Source of the DNA: Stenotrophomonas maltophilia
GTDB lineage: Bacteria > Pseudomonadota > Gammaproteobacteria > Xanthomonadales > Xanthomonadaceae
DNA length: 64,000 nucleotides
Direction: 5' to 3'
Assembly (NCBI RefSeq): GCF_002799245.1
Contig: NZ_NEQV01000003.1
Location: forward strand, 124,001 to 188,000
The stretch's first letter is position 1. The number at the start of each line of letters is the position of its first letter. The translations under genes and the position numbers were made by a program. Under the pieces are notes generated by a model, which saw nothing but the letters and a program-made list of their open reading frames with translations, ran no database searches and was not told where the DNA came from. This document shows positions 32,853-40,917 of the stretch, in pieces.

Positions 32853-33556
32853 GTTACTCCCTGCATCAATTCGCCTTCCAGTACTACCCGTACATCGCCG
32901 TGGCGGTGCTGCTGATCGGCAGCTGGGCCCGCTATGACAAGGCCATGTACACCTGGCGCACCGGCTCCAGCCAGATGCTGTCGGACAAGGGCATGCGGAT
33001 CGGCAGCAACTGCTTCCACATCGGCATCCTGGCCATCCTCGGTGGCCACCTGGTCGGCCTGCTGACCCCGCACGCGGTGTACGAGCACTTCATCACCTCG
33101 TCGCAGAAGCAGATGCTGGCGATGGTGGTCGGTGGTGTGTTCGGTGCACTGTGCTTCATCGGCATCAGCATCCTGCTGGTACGTCGCCTGTTCAACGCGC
33201 GCGTGCGTGCCACCGGCAGCTTCGGTGACACCCTGGTGCTGGTGCTGCTGTTCGCCCAGTTGTGCCTGGGCCTGTACAGCATCCGCATCTCGTCCGGCCA
33301 CCTGGATGGCGGGGTGATGGTGCAGCTGGCCGAATGGGCGCAGCACATCGTGACCTTCCGCGCCGGCGCCGCCGATTACATCGAGGGCGTCAGCTGGGTC
33401 TACAAGATGCATATCTTCCTGGGCCTGACCCTGTTCCTGATCGCACCGTTCACCCGCCTGGTGCACGTGTGGAGCATTCCGATCAGCTACCTGTGGCGGC
33501 CGTACCAGGTGGTGCGCCGGCGCCAGGCCACGCTGCGCTACGGGCCGCGGGAGTAA
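32849..33556 (+). CDS. narI: Nitrate reductase gamma subunit (cytochrome b)
   Basis: 235 residues, five membrane helices, anchors NarGH and oxidises quinol through two b haems. Axial His pairs are in SNCFHIGILAILGGHLVG and in YKMHIFLGLTLFLIAPFTRLVHVWS. N-terminus FQYYPYIAVAVLLIGSWARYDK is typical. ATG at 32849 overlaps the narJ stop (ATGA). Confidence 0.96.
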   Translation: MSYSLHQFAFQYYPYIAVAVLLIGSWARYDKAMYTWRTGSSQMLSDKGMRIGSNCFHIGILAILGGHLVGLLTPHAVYEHFITSSQKQMLAMVVGGVFGALCFIGISILLVRRLFNARVRATGSFGDTLVLVLLFAQLCLGLYSIRISSGHLDGGVMVQLAEWAQHIVTFRAGAADYIEGVSWVYKMHIFLGLTLFLIAPFTRLVHVWSIPISYLWRPYQVVRRRQATLRYGPRE

Positions 33557-33559
33557 GCC

Positions 33560-34459
33560 ATGGGCAGCCTGCCGAAATTCCTGCCGATCACCGTGATCGA
33601 CTCCAATGCACCGGTACCCGCCGAGGCCCACTCGCACCATCACGACGCGATAGAGCAGGGACCGCGCTCGCTCGGGCAGCCAGCACCCTGCCGCCTTTTC
33701 GTGGATGAGACCGCGATCAGCGAGGCCGACATCGCCCGCGAGATGCAGCACCACCGGGCGATGCGCCCGGAACAGTCGCGTGCCGAAGCGGCACGTGCAC
33801 TGGTGGTGCGCGAGCTGCTGCGCCTGGAAGCGCAGCGGCTGGGCCTGCAGGCGCTGGAGGGTGGCAGGGTAAGCGACGAGGAAGTGCTGATCCAGCAGCT
33901 GCTGGAAGACGCGATCGAAGACCGAGTGCCGACCGATGACGACTGCCGCCGCTACTTTGAACAGAACCCGGAGCGCTTCCGCTCGCCCGACCGCGTGCGC
34001 CTGCGCCATATCCTGCTGGCGGCGCCGGCCGACGACGTGGCCGGGCGCTTCGCCGCGCGCACCGAAGGTGAGCGGCTGGTCGGCCTGCTGAAGGAGTCGC
34101 CGCACCTGTTCGCCGATTTCGCCCTGCGCCACTCACGCTGCCCGTCCAGCAGCGAAGGCGGCGACCTGGGCTGGCTGCAGCGCGGGCAGACCACCCCGGA
34201 GTTCGACCGCCAGGTGTTCCGCCTGCGCGAAGGCCTGGCGGGGTTCCCGGTGGAATCACGCTGGGGCTACCACGTGGTCTGCGTCGACGCCCGCGAGGAA
34301 GGCCGGCCGCAGCCGTTCGAGGCGGTGCTGCCTCAGCTGCGTGACTACCTGGAACTGCAGGTGCGGCAGCGCGAGGTGCAGGCCTACCTGCTGCAGCTGC
34401 AGGAACGCTACCCGGTGCGCGGGCTGGATGAGATCGAAGCCGAAGCGGACATCGGCTGA
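33560..34459 (+). CDS. PpiC/parvulin-type peptidyl-prolyl isomerase of the nar operon
   Basis: 299 residues. The C-terminal half is a rotamase domain (RVRLRHILLAAP, FADFALRHSRCPSSSEGGDLGWLQRGQ, EFDRQVFRLREG, SRWGYHVVCVDAREEG). The N-terminal part has a histidine cluster (AHSHHHD) and a helical region as in NifM/SurA-like proteins. No signal peptide, so cytosolic. Genes of this kind sit inside nar operons of pseudomonads as well; a role in folding or maturing the reductase is inferred. It begins three bases after narI. Confidence 0.85.
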   Translation: MGSLPKFLPITVIDSNAPVPAEAHSHHHDAIEQGPRSLGQPAPCRLFVDETAISEADIAREMQHHRAMRPEQSRAEAARALVVRELLRLEAQRLGLQALEGGRVSDEEVLIQQLLEDAIEDRVPTDDDCRRYFEQNPERFRSPDRVRLRHILLAAPADDVAGRFAARTEGERLVGLLKESPHLFADFALRHSRCPSSSEGGDLGWLQRGQTTPEFDRQVFRLREGLAGFPVESRWGYHVVCVDAREEGRPQPFEAVLPQLRDYLELQVRQREVQAYLLQLQERYPVRGLDEIEAEADIG

Positions 34460-34482
34460 CCCCCATTGAACGAGGAGAATTC

Positions 34483-35814
34483 ATGAACCAGGCTCTTGCT
34501 CCCGCCAGTGCCGGGCAGCAGCAACGTGCGCTGTGGCTGAGCACGTTCGCTTTCACCGTGTGTTTCGCCGTGTGGATGATCTTTTCGATCATCGGCATCC
34601 AGATCAGTCAACAGCTCGGCTTGAATGACACCCAGTTCGGCCTGCTGATCGCCACCCCGGTACTGACCGGTTCGGTCAGCCGCGTCTTCCTCGGCATCTG
34701 GTCCGACCAGTTCGGGGGCCGCAAGGTGATGGTGCTGGTGATGCTGTGTGGCGCGGTGGCCACCTGGATGCTGACCTATGCGCAGACCTACACCCAGTTC
34801 CTGATTGCCGCGCTGTGCGTGGGCATCGCCGGTGGCAACTTCTCGGTGGGCGTGGCCTACGTCTCCAAGTGGTTCCCGGCCAGCAGGCAGGGCACGGCGC
34901 TGGGTATCTTCGGCGCCGGCAACATCGGCTCGGCGGTGACCAAGCTGCTGGCACCGCTGGTGATGGTGGCGGCCGGCTGGACCATGGTTGCCAAGGTCTG
35001 GGCGGTCGCGCTGGCGGTCACTGCGGTGCTGTTCTTCCTCTTCAGCAAGGAAGACCCGTCGCTGGAGCAGCGTCGCCGCGAAGGTGTGAAGCCGGTGCCG
35101 TTCGCCGAGCAGATGGCACCGCTGAAGAACCTGCAGGTCTGGCGGTTCTCGCTGTACTACTTCTTCGTGTTCGGCGGCTTCGTGGCGCTGGCGCTGTGGC
35201 TGCCGCACTACCTGGTCGGCGCCTATGGCATGGACGTGGGCCACGCCGGCATGCTGGCGGCGTGCTATTCGATCCCGGCCAGCCTGTTCCGCGTGGTGGG
35301 TGGCTGGATGTCGGACAGGATGGGCGCGCGCCGGGTGATGTACTGGACCTTCGGCGTGTCGGCCGTCTGCACCTTCCTGCTGGCCTACCCGGATACCGAG
35401 TATGTGGTGAAGGGCATCCATGGCCCGATCCACTTCCATCTGGCCATCGGTGTGGTGATGTTCACCGTGCTGGTGTTCGTGCTGGGCTTCTTCATGTCGC
35501 TGGGCAAGGCCGCGGTCTACAAGCACATTCCGGTGTATTACCCCGGGCACGTGGGTGCGGTGGGCGGTGTGGTCGGCATGATCGGCGGCCTGGGTGGCTT
35601 CATCCTGCCGATCGTGTTTGGCGCATTGAACGATGCGGTGGGCATCTGGAGCAGCTGCTTCATGCTGCTGTTCGTGCTGGTGGCTGCCGCGCTGGCATGG
35701 ATGCACTTCGCGATCCGGCGCATGGAACGCCGCCACTTCCCGCAGATCGACCGCGAGACCGACCTGCCCGAAGCCATCGATGCGGCGGCCGCCGATCGGG
35801 CGCGCGGCGGGTGA
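34483..35814 (+). CDS. narK1: Nitrate transporter, NarK1-like (type I)
   Basis: 443 residues, 12 membrane helices. Differs from the narK at 25332: shorter N-terminus (WLSTFAFTVCFAVWMIFSIIG), TPVLTGSVSRVFLGIWSDQFGGRKV, GIAGGNFSVGVAYVSKWFP, GMIGGLGGFILP. This is the pattern of type I NarK proteins, thought to be nitrate/proton symporters, while the first gene is the antiporter type. GAGGAGAA precedes the ATG. Last gene of the nar operon; the assignment to a transport mode is by family resemblance. Confidence 0.88.
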   Translation: MNQALAPASAGQQQRALWLSTFAFTVCFAVWMIFSIIGIQISQQLGLNDTQFGLLIATPVLTGSVSRVFLGIWSDQFGGRKVMVLVMLCGAVATWMLTYAQTYTQFLIAALCVGIAGGNFSVGVAYVSKWFPASRQGTALGIFGAGNIGSAVTKLLAPLVMVAAGWTMVAKVWAVALAVTAVLFFLFSKEDPSLEQRRREGVKPVPFAEQMAPLKNLQVWRFSLYYFFVFGGFVALALWLPHYLVGAYGMDVGHAGMLAACYSIPASLFRVVGGWMSDRMGARRVMYWTFGVSAVCTFLLAYPDTEYVVKGIHGPIHFHLAIGVVMFTVLVFVLGFFMSLGKAAVYKHIPVYYPGHVGAVGGVVGMIGGLGGFILPIVFGALNDAVGIWSSCFMLLFVLVAAALAWMHFAIRRMERRHFPQIDRETDLPEAIDAAAADRARGG

Positions 35815-35816
35815 GG

Positions 35817-35840
35817 GTTGGTGCCGGCCGCTGGCCGGCA
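35817..35840. repeat. SMAG monomer, variant GTTG end
   Basis: GTTGGTGCCGGCCGCTGGCC then GGCA: a hairpin of the GTAGTGCCGGC subfamily with GTTG in place of GTAG, straight after the narK1 stop; a plausible transcript end for nar. Confidence 0.6.
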
Positions 35841-35862
35841 TGGACCCGCAGATGCGCCACGC

Positions 35863-35876
35863 TTGATTTCAATCAG
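35863..35876 (+). promoter_or_regulatory. FNR box before the HemN-like gene
   Basis: TTGATTTCAATCAG matches TTGAT-N4-ATCAA except the last base. Its centre is only about 33 bases before the annotated ATG (35903), so activation with the standard spacing would start transcription at or past that ATG. It may be a repressor site, or translation may start at the in-frame ATG 35912. Confidence 0.75.
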
Positions 35877-35902
35877 GGCCACGCAAAGAGGAACGCCCGA
35901 AG

Positions 35903-37126
35903 ATGTCTGCCATGAGCTTCCACGTTGACGAGAGCGAGGATACGGCGCTGCAGGCGGCATTGCTGCGGCAACCCCGGCATGTGCTGTTTCCGCCGGCCAG
36001 CCAGTTCAGTACCGGTTTTGGGGAGAGCGGTTGGCGCGCTGCCGTGCGCGCCAGCAACGAACACCTGATCCCGCGTGGCTTGACGCTCGGCTTCCAGGCC
36101 GGTCGTGGCGGGCGCGATGCGCCGCCGCAGGCCTATCTGGAGACCCTGCTGCTGGCCCTGCGCCTGCAGGCCGGCGCCCTGGCCGAGGATCGCGAAGTGG
36201 TGGCGGTGGTGCTGCAGCTGGGCTTGGCCGAGACGCTGCCGCCGCCACAGCTGGGCCAGCTGCTGGATGCAGTGCCGCAGCACCTGCGCACCGTGGCGCG
36301 GCCACAGGTGGAGGTGCGGTTGGATGCGGGCAGCGCGCTGGCGCCGGCGCAGCTGCGCGCGGTGGGCTGCACCCGCCTGAACGTGATCGATCGTGCCGAT
36401 GCGCCGGGGCCGACCCTGCTGGCACAGGCGCGGCAGGTGGGCTTCACGGCGCGCTATTACCAGCTGCGCGTGCCAGGCAGCGAGGACACCGGCTTCATTG
36501 AACGGCTGCATGAGGTACTGGCCGAAGCGCCCGAGCGCATCCTGCTGCCAGCGCCGTGCGCGCTGCCAGAGCATCCCTCGGCGGCACGATGGCTGCAGAG
36601 CTGGCGGTTGCTGCGCGCGGCGGGCTACGAGCCGATCGGCGGCGATCACTACCAGCGCGGTGACCTGCCGAACCCGCATGGCCCGGGCGACGGCCAGCGC
36701 CATTGCGACCTTGCCGGCGTGCCACGCCGCGACCGCAGCGATTTCATCGGCCTCGGCCTGTCCGCCTGCAGCCAGATCGGCGAGGTGTTCTACCGCCTGG
36801 AGGACGAACTGGGTGAATGGCGTGCGCGGCTGCAGGCCGGGCACATGGGTGTGTCCGCCGGATTGATCCTGTCCGAGGATGAGCGGCTGGCGGCCGAGGT
36901 GGCGCAGAGCATCGCCTGCGACCACGCGCTGGATGCCGCCGCCTTCGAATGGCGCAACGATGAACCGTTCGAAGCGTGCTTCGCCGGGCAGCTGCCGGCG
37001 TTGTCGCCGATGCTGGCGCGCGGCTGGGCGCACTGGGATGCGCGCGTGCTGCGGCTGGCCGAAGAGGGGCGCCTGCTGTGGCGTATGATGGCCGCATGCT
37101 TCCGGCCGGCGGCCGCCATCGCTTGA
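35903..37126 (+). CDS. HemN-like protein lacking the radical SAM cysteines
   Basis: 407 residues. It aligns along its length with oxygen-independent coproporphyrinogen III oxidase: QFSTGFGESGWRAAV (HemN FSxxFGE), YEPIGGDHYQRGDL (HemN GMDHFA region), DFIGLGLSACSQIGEVFYR and a C-terminal EEGRLLWRMMAACF. Where HemN has the HIPFC-x3-C-x2-C-x-C cluster motif, this protein reads LTLGFQAGRGGRDAPPQAYL: about a dozen residues are gone and no cysteine remains. It therefore cannot bind the catalytic [4Fe-4S]/SAM in the usual way. It lies between the nar operon and fnr, 11 bases before the latter, behind an FNR box. Possibly a haem-binding or regulatory relative; function unknown. Confidence 0.75.
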   Translation: MSAMSFHVDESEDTALQAALLRQPRHVLFPPASQFSTGFGESGWRAAVRASNEHLIPRGLTLGFQAGRGGRDAPPQAYLETLLLALRLQAGALAEDREVVAVVLQLGLAETLPPPQLGQLLDAVPQHLRTVARPQVEVRLDAGSALAPAQLRAVGCTRLNVIDRADAPGPTLLAQARQVGFTARYYQLRVPGSEDTGFIERLHEVLAEAPERILLPAPCALPEHPSAARWLQSWRLLRAAGYEPIGGDHYQRGDLPNPHGPGDGQRHCDLAGVPRRDRSDFIGLGLSACSQIGEVFYRLEDELGEWRARLQAGHMGVSAGLILSEDERLAAEVAQSIACDHALDAAAFEWRNDEPFEACFAGQLPALSPMLARGWAHWDARVLRLAEEGRLLWRMMAACFRPAAAIA

Positions 37127-37137
37127 GTCTTGCCCCG

Positions 37138-37914
37138 ATGTCTTCGAATCCGCCTTCGCAGGGCCGCCTCGGCCAGGCCACGCCGAACCCCGCCGCCGCC
37201 GATGATGGCGACGCACTGCACTTCTGCAGCACCTGCGCGTTTTCCGACGCATGCATGTCGCAGGGCTACGACAAGACCGCGCTGGGCGACCTGCACGTTC
37301 TGGTCGACCACATCGGTCCGTTCCATGCGGGTGACTACATCTTCCGCGCCGGCGAATCATTCGATTCGATTGCGGCGGTGCGCGCCGGCATGGTCAAGAC
37401 CTTCGTCGATGACAGCCAGGGCAACGAACAGGTGCTGGGCTTCAGCCTGCCGGGCGAAGTGATCGGCCTGAATGCGATCCACGGTTCGCGCTTCCCCTGC
37501 AATGCGGTGGCGCTGGATACCGTGCACCTGTGCCGCATCTCGTTTCCCAAGCTGAGCCTGTTGGCCACACGCATGCCGGGCCTGCAGGCCAAGCTGTTCA
37601 GCCTGCTCAGCGCGGAGATCGGCAAGGTCGCTACGCTGGCCGCCAACCACCGCACCGAAGAGCGCATGGCCGCGTTCCTGCTGGACATGTCCGACCGCTA
37701 CGCGCGGCGCGGGTTTTCCGCCACGCGTTTCAACCTGACGATGGCCCGTACCGAGATCGCCAATTACCTGCGGATGGCGCCGGAAACCGCCAGCCGGGTG
37801 CTGCGCCGGCTGAGCGATGATGGGATCATCGCGGTGAAGCAGCGCGAGATCCTGCTGCTGCAGCCCGAGCGCCTGGCGGCGCTGGCGGTGGCCGACGAAT
37901 CCGATCCGAACTGA
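37138..37914 (+). CDS. fnr: FNR/Anr-type oxygen-sensing transcription regulator
   Basis: 258 residues of the Crp/Fnr family. N-terminal C30-x2-C33-x5-C39 (FCSTCAFSDAC) plus C132 (DTVHLCRISF) match the four [4Fe-4S] ligands of E. coli FNR, so oxygen sensing is expected. The cAMP-like sensor barrel is about 45-165, a dimer helix follows, and the recognition helix carries E-x2-S-R (PETASRVLRRL), which reads TTGAT half-sites. It is the natural regulator for the FNR boxes seen before narK, modE, the PAS gene and its own upstream neighbour. Translated from ATG at 37138, 11 bases after the HemN-like stop. Confidence 0.93.
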   Translation: MSSNPPSQGRLGQATPNPAAADDGDALHFCSTCAFSDACMSQGYDKTALGDLHVLVDHIGPFHAGDYIFRAGESFDSIAAVRAGMVKTFVDDSQGNEQVLGFSLPGEVIGLNAIHGSRFPCNAVALDTVHLCRISFPKLSLLATRMPGLQAKLFSLLSAEIGKVATLAANHRTEERMAAFLLDMSDRYARRGFSATRFNLTMARTEIANYLRMAPETASRVLRRLSDDGIIAVKQREILLLQPERLAALAVADESDPN

Positions 37915-37933
37915 ACCTGGCCGGGAGCCGACG

Positions 37934-38677
37934 ATGAAGCGAGCTGGACTGTTGTTGCTGGGACTGCTGGCCACGGTGCCAGCCTGGGCGGCCGAGCTGA
38001 CGGTGTCGGCGGCATCGAGCCTGACCGAGAGCTTCCGCGAGCTGGGTAGCGCCTATGAGAAGGCGCACCCGGGTACCAAGGTCGATTTCAACTTTGCCGC
38101 CTCCGGCGTGCTGCTGCAGCAGATCAGCCGCGGTGCACCGGTGGATGTGTTCGCCTCGGCCGATGAAACCACGATGGACCAGGCCCAGCAGCAGGACCTG
38201 CTGGCGGCCGGCAGCCGCGAGGTGTTCGCGGTGAACGCGCTGTGGGTGGTGGTGCCGCCGCAGGCCAAGGCCGCGCCGCGTACCTTGAAGGACCTGGCTG
38301 GCGCCGGTGTGCAGCGCATCGCACTGGGCAACCCGGACAGCGTGCCGGTTGGCCGCTATGCCAAGGGCGCGCTGGAAGCCGCGGGCCTGTGGCCGTCGGT
38401 GCAGGGCAAGGCCATCACCACGCAGAACGTGCGCCAGTCGCTGGATTACGTGGCGCGCGGTGAGGTGGATGCCGGCTTTGTCTATGCCACCGATGCGCAG
38501 GCGATGCCCGAGCGGGTACGCCGTGCCTTCGCGGTGCCGGTGTCCGGGCGCATTGCCTATCCGCTGGCAGTGATCAAGACCAGTGCGCAGCCGGCCGAGG
38601 CCAAGCGCTTCACCGCCTTCGTGCGTTCGGCGCAGGGCCAGGCGATCCTGGCCAAGCACGGATTCGGCAAGCCCTGA
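37934..38677 (+). CDS. modA: Molybdate-binding periplasmic protein
   Basis: 247 residues with signal peptide (cleavage near AWAAEL). Binds molybdate or tungstate for the ModBC importer. LTVSAASSLTESFRELG contains the oxyanion-binding serines, and FNFAASGVLLQQI, DVFASADETTMD, IALGNPDSVPVGRYA and YATDAQ follow the ModA pattern. Begins 19 bases after fnr in the same direction, so it may be read through from the fnr promoter; no ModE-type palindrome is visible directly before it. Confidence 0.94.
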   Translation: MKRAGLLLLGLLATVPAWAAELTVSAASSLTESFRELGSAYEKAHPGTKVDFNFAASGVLLQQISRGAPVDVFASADETTMDQAQQQDLLAAGSREVFAVNALWVVVPPQAKAAPRTLKDLAGAGVQRIALGNPDSVPVGRYAKGALEAAGLWPSVQGKAITTQNVRQSLDYVARGEVDAGFVYATDAQAMPERVRRAFAVPVSGRIAYPLAVIKTSAQPAEAKRFTAFVRSAQGQAILAKHGFGKP

Positions 38678-38680
38678 GGC

Positions 38681-39364
38681 ATGGATCTGGACTGGAGCGC
38701 ACTGTGGTTGTCGCTGAAGGTGGCCGGTTGGGCCACCGCGATCAATCTGGTGCTGGGCGTGGCGCTGGGTGCGCTGCTGGCCCGTCGGCGATTTCCTGGC
38801 CGTGAGCTGCTCGATTCGCTGCTGACCCTGCCGATGGTGCTGCCACCGACAGTGCTGGGTTATTACCTGCTGGTGTTGATCGGCCGCAACGGCCCGATCG
38901 GCGCGTGGCTGCAATCGTGGTTCGGTGTCAACCTGGTGTTCACCTGGCAGGCCGCAGTGATTGCTGCGGCGGTGGCTTCGTTGCCCCTGGTGTTCAAGCC
39001 GGCACGCGCGGCGTTCGAGGAAGTGGACGGGCAGCTGGAGCAGGCCGCACGCACGCTCGGTGTATCCGAAGCGGCGGTGTTCTTCCGCATCACGCTGCCA
39101 CTGGCCTGGCGCGGCATCCTCGCCGGCCTGCTGCTGGCGTTTGCACGCGCGATGGGCGAGTTCGGCGCGACATTGATGGTGGCCGGCAGCATCCCGGGCC
39201 GCACCCAGACGCTGTCGATCGCCATCTATGAGGCTGTGCAGGCCGGCCAGGATGGCAAGGCCAATGCGCTGGTGATCCTGACCTCGGTGGTCTGCATCGT
39301 GATCCTGTTGCTGGCCGCGCGGCTGGTGGGTGGGCGTCGCCGGGAGCTGCGTGATGTGGCTTGA
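38681..39364 (+). CDS. modB: Molybdate ABC transporter permease
   Basis: 227 residues, five to six membrane helices. The EAA-type loop that contacts ModC is EQAARTLGVSEAAVFFRITLPLAW. PMVLPPTVLGYYLLV and ARAMGEFGATLMVAG are ModB motifs. Begins three bases after modA and overlaps modC by 11 bases. Confidence 0.94.
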   Translation: MDLDWSALWLSLKVAGWATAINLVLGVALGALLARRRFPGRELLDSLLTLPMVLPPTVLGYYLLVLIGRNGPIGAWLQSWFGVNLVFTWQAAVIAAAVASLPLVFKPARAAFEEVDGQLEQAARTLGVSEAAVFFRITLPLAWRGILAGLLLAFARAMGEFGATLMVAGSIPGRTQTLSIAIYEAVQAGQDGKANALVILTSVVCIVILLLAARLVGGRRRELRDVA

Positions 39365-40022
39365 CCTGCAGGTGCGGCGGCGCCTGCAGGCGGCGGGCCA
39401 GGATTTCGTGTTGGACGTATCGCTGCAGTGCACGCAGCGGCAGGTGGTGCTGTTTGGGCCCTCGGGCGCCGGCAAGAGCCTGACCTTGAAGGCGGTGGCC
39501 GGGCTGCTGCGGCCAGGGCAGGGGCATGTACGTGTGCAGGGGCAGACCCTGTTCGATGCGGCCACCGGTGTGGATCTGCCGCCGCAGCGCCGCCGGCTGG
39601 GCTATGTGTTCCAGGACTACGCGTTGTTCCCGCATCTGAGCGTGCGCCAGAACGTGGCGTTCGGCCTGGAGAAGGGGTGGTTGAATCCGCGGATCGGCCA
39701 GCGCTTCGATGTGGTGGAGCAATGGCTGCACGCATTCCGCATCGACACGGTGGGCGATCTGTTGCCCTCCCAGGTGTCCGGCGGCCAACGCCAGCGTACC
39801 GCCCTGGCGCGCGCCCTGGTGACGCAGCCGCAGGCGCTGCTGCTGGATGAGCCGTTCTCGGCACTGGACCATGACCTGCGCCAGCACCTGCGCCAGGAGC
39901 TGGAGACGGTGTTGGACAAGACCGGCATCCCGTTGTTGTTGATCAGCCACGATCCGCAGGACGTGGCCATGTTCGGCCAGCAGGTGGCACGCGTGGTGGA
40001 CGGCCGCATCGTTGGCGGTTGA
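39354..40022 (+). CDS. modC: Molybdate ABC transporter ATPase, without Mop domain
   Basis: 222 residues. Walker A GPSGAGKS, Q-loop VFQDYALFPHL, signature VSGGQRQR, Walker B ALLLDEPFSALD and the switch His in LISHDPQD are complete, so it should hydrolyse ATP to drive ModAB. E. coli ModC is about 350 residues because of a C-terminal molybdate-binding Mop domain that mediates trans-inhibition; here the protein ends after the ATPase, so that feedback is missing. ATG at 39354 lies inside the modB end. A GTAG palindrome follows the stop. Confidence 0.92.
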   Translation: MWLDLQVRRRLQAAGQDFVLDVSLQCTQRQVVLFGPSGAGKSLTLKAVAGLLRPGQGHVRVQGQTLFDAATGVDLPPQRRRLGYVFQDYALFPHLSVRQNVAFGLEKGWLNPRIGQRFDVVEQWLHAFRIDTVGDLLPSQVSGGQRQRTALARALVTQPQALLLDEPFSALDHDLRQHLRQELETVLDKTGIPLLLISHDPQDVAMFGQQVARVVDGRIVGG

Positions 40023-40031
40023 CCTGCGCCG

Positions 40032-40103
40032 GTAGAGCCGAGCCCACGCTCGGCTGCTTCCCGCGTTGCCGCTAGGGGCAGCCGAGCATGGGCTCGGCTC
40101 TAC
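40032..40103. repeat. SMAG-type dimer between modC and the convergent operon
   Basis: GTAGAGCCGAGCCCACGCTC at the left, and GAGCATGGGCTCGGCTCTAC at the right. It separates the converging modABC and TonB/Mol operons and may end both transcripts. Confidence 0.88.
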
Positions 40104-40116
40104 AGAAGCAAGGGCA

Positions 40117-40917
40117 TCAGGGGTTCGTCGCCCACTGGATGAATGCCCAGCGCCGCGTCGGCGCCATGCCGAAACGATGCTGCGGCGAGCGTGCATGCCA
40201 GGCGCGCACGCGGGCTTCCTCATCCGCATCCAGCGCACCGAACAGTCCCGCTGCCTGGCGCAGCAGGCCATCGGCATCCTGCGCGACGTCGCGCACCGAT
40301 TCGGGCAGGTAGTCCAGCTGCGGCTCGCGCCCCATGTCCAGCAGCATGTTGATGGGGTAGCGATGGTCGGGCATCGGCAGCCAGTCGCGGCCAAGCAACT
40401 CGGCCAGCTCCGGCACGCCGGCCCGGGGGCCGGTCGCGAAGGTGATGCAGGCACGCTGGCGGGCGTGCGCATCCAGCCTGCGCAATGCGGCCTCCAGATC
40501 CGCCACCATCAGTGAGCGCGAGGCAATGGCCAGATCGCAGCGTGGCACGTTGTGCCAGTCGTCGGTCCACGACAGCGCCCACGGTGTGACGTTGGAGACG
40601 CCGTCGCGCGTGATCGCCGCGCGCAGCCCGTCGAGCATGCCGGTGCTGTAGTCGAGCGCGTGCACATGGCCGACCTGCGTGGCGATCGGCAGGCTCAGCA
40701 GGCCGGGGCCGCAGCCGACATCGAGCACCGTGGCGACGCCGCGGAGATCAAGCCGGGCGAGGAACGCCTCGCTGTAATCGTCATGGCGGCGCTGCCAGCT
40801 GGACTGCGCGGCACGCGCGTCCCAGGCACTGGCCGGCTTTGCCTGGAAGCCACAGGCCTGCAGGTGTTGGCGGTAGCGTGCGCTGTGATCGATCGGGGTG
40901 GGCAGGGGTGTACTCAT
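40117..40917 (-). CDS. SAM-dependent methyltransferase, last gene of TonB/Mol operon
   Basis: 266 residues, class I methyltransferase. Motif I VLDVGCGPGLLSLPIA, then HALDYSTGML (acidic SAM-ribose loop variant) and DLAIASRSL. The fold occupies about 55-200; a C-terminal part (DMGREPQLDYLPESVRDVAQD) is less conserved. It overlaps the ATPase gene by four bases, so it is part of the uptake operon. Similar methyltransferases accompany metal-chelate importers, but which molecule is methylated cannot be told; modification or release of a chelator is one possibility. Confidence 0.8.
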   Translation of the reverse strand: MSTPLPTPIDHSARYRQHLQACGFQAKPASAWDARAAQSSWQRRHDDYSEAFLARLDLRGVATVLDVGCGPGLLSLPIATQVGHVHALDYSTGMLDGLRAAITRDGVSNVTPWALSWTDDWHNVPRCDLAIASRSLMVADLEAALRRLDAHARQRACITFATGPRAGVPELAELLGRDWLPMPDHRYPINMLLDMGREPQLDYLPESVRDVAQDADGLLRQAAGLFGALDADEEARVRAWHARSPQHRFGMAPTRRWAFIQWATNP

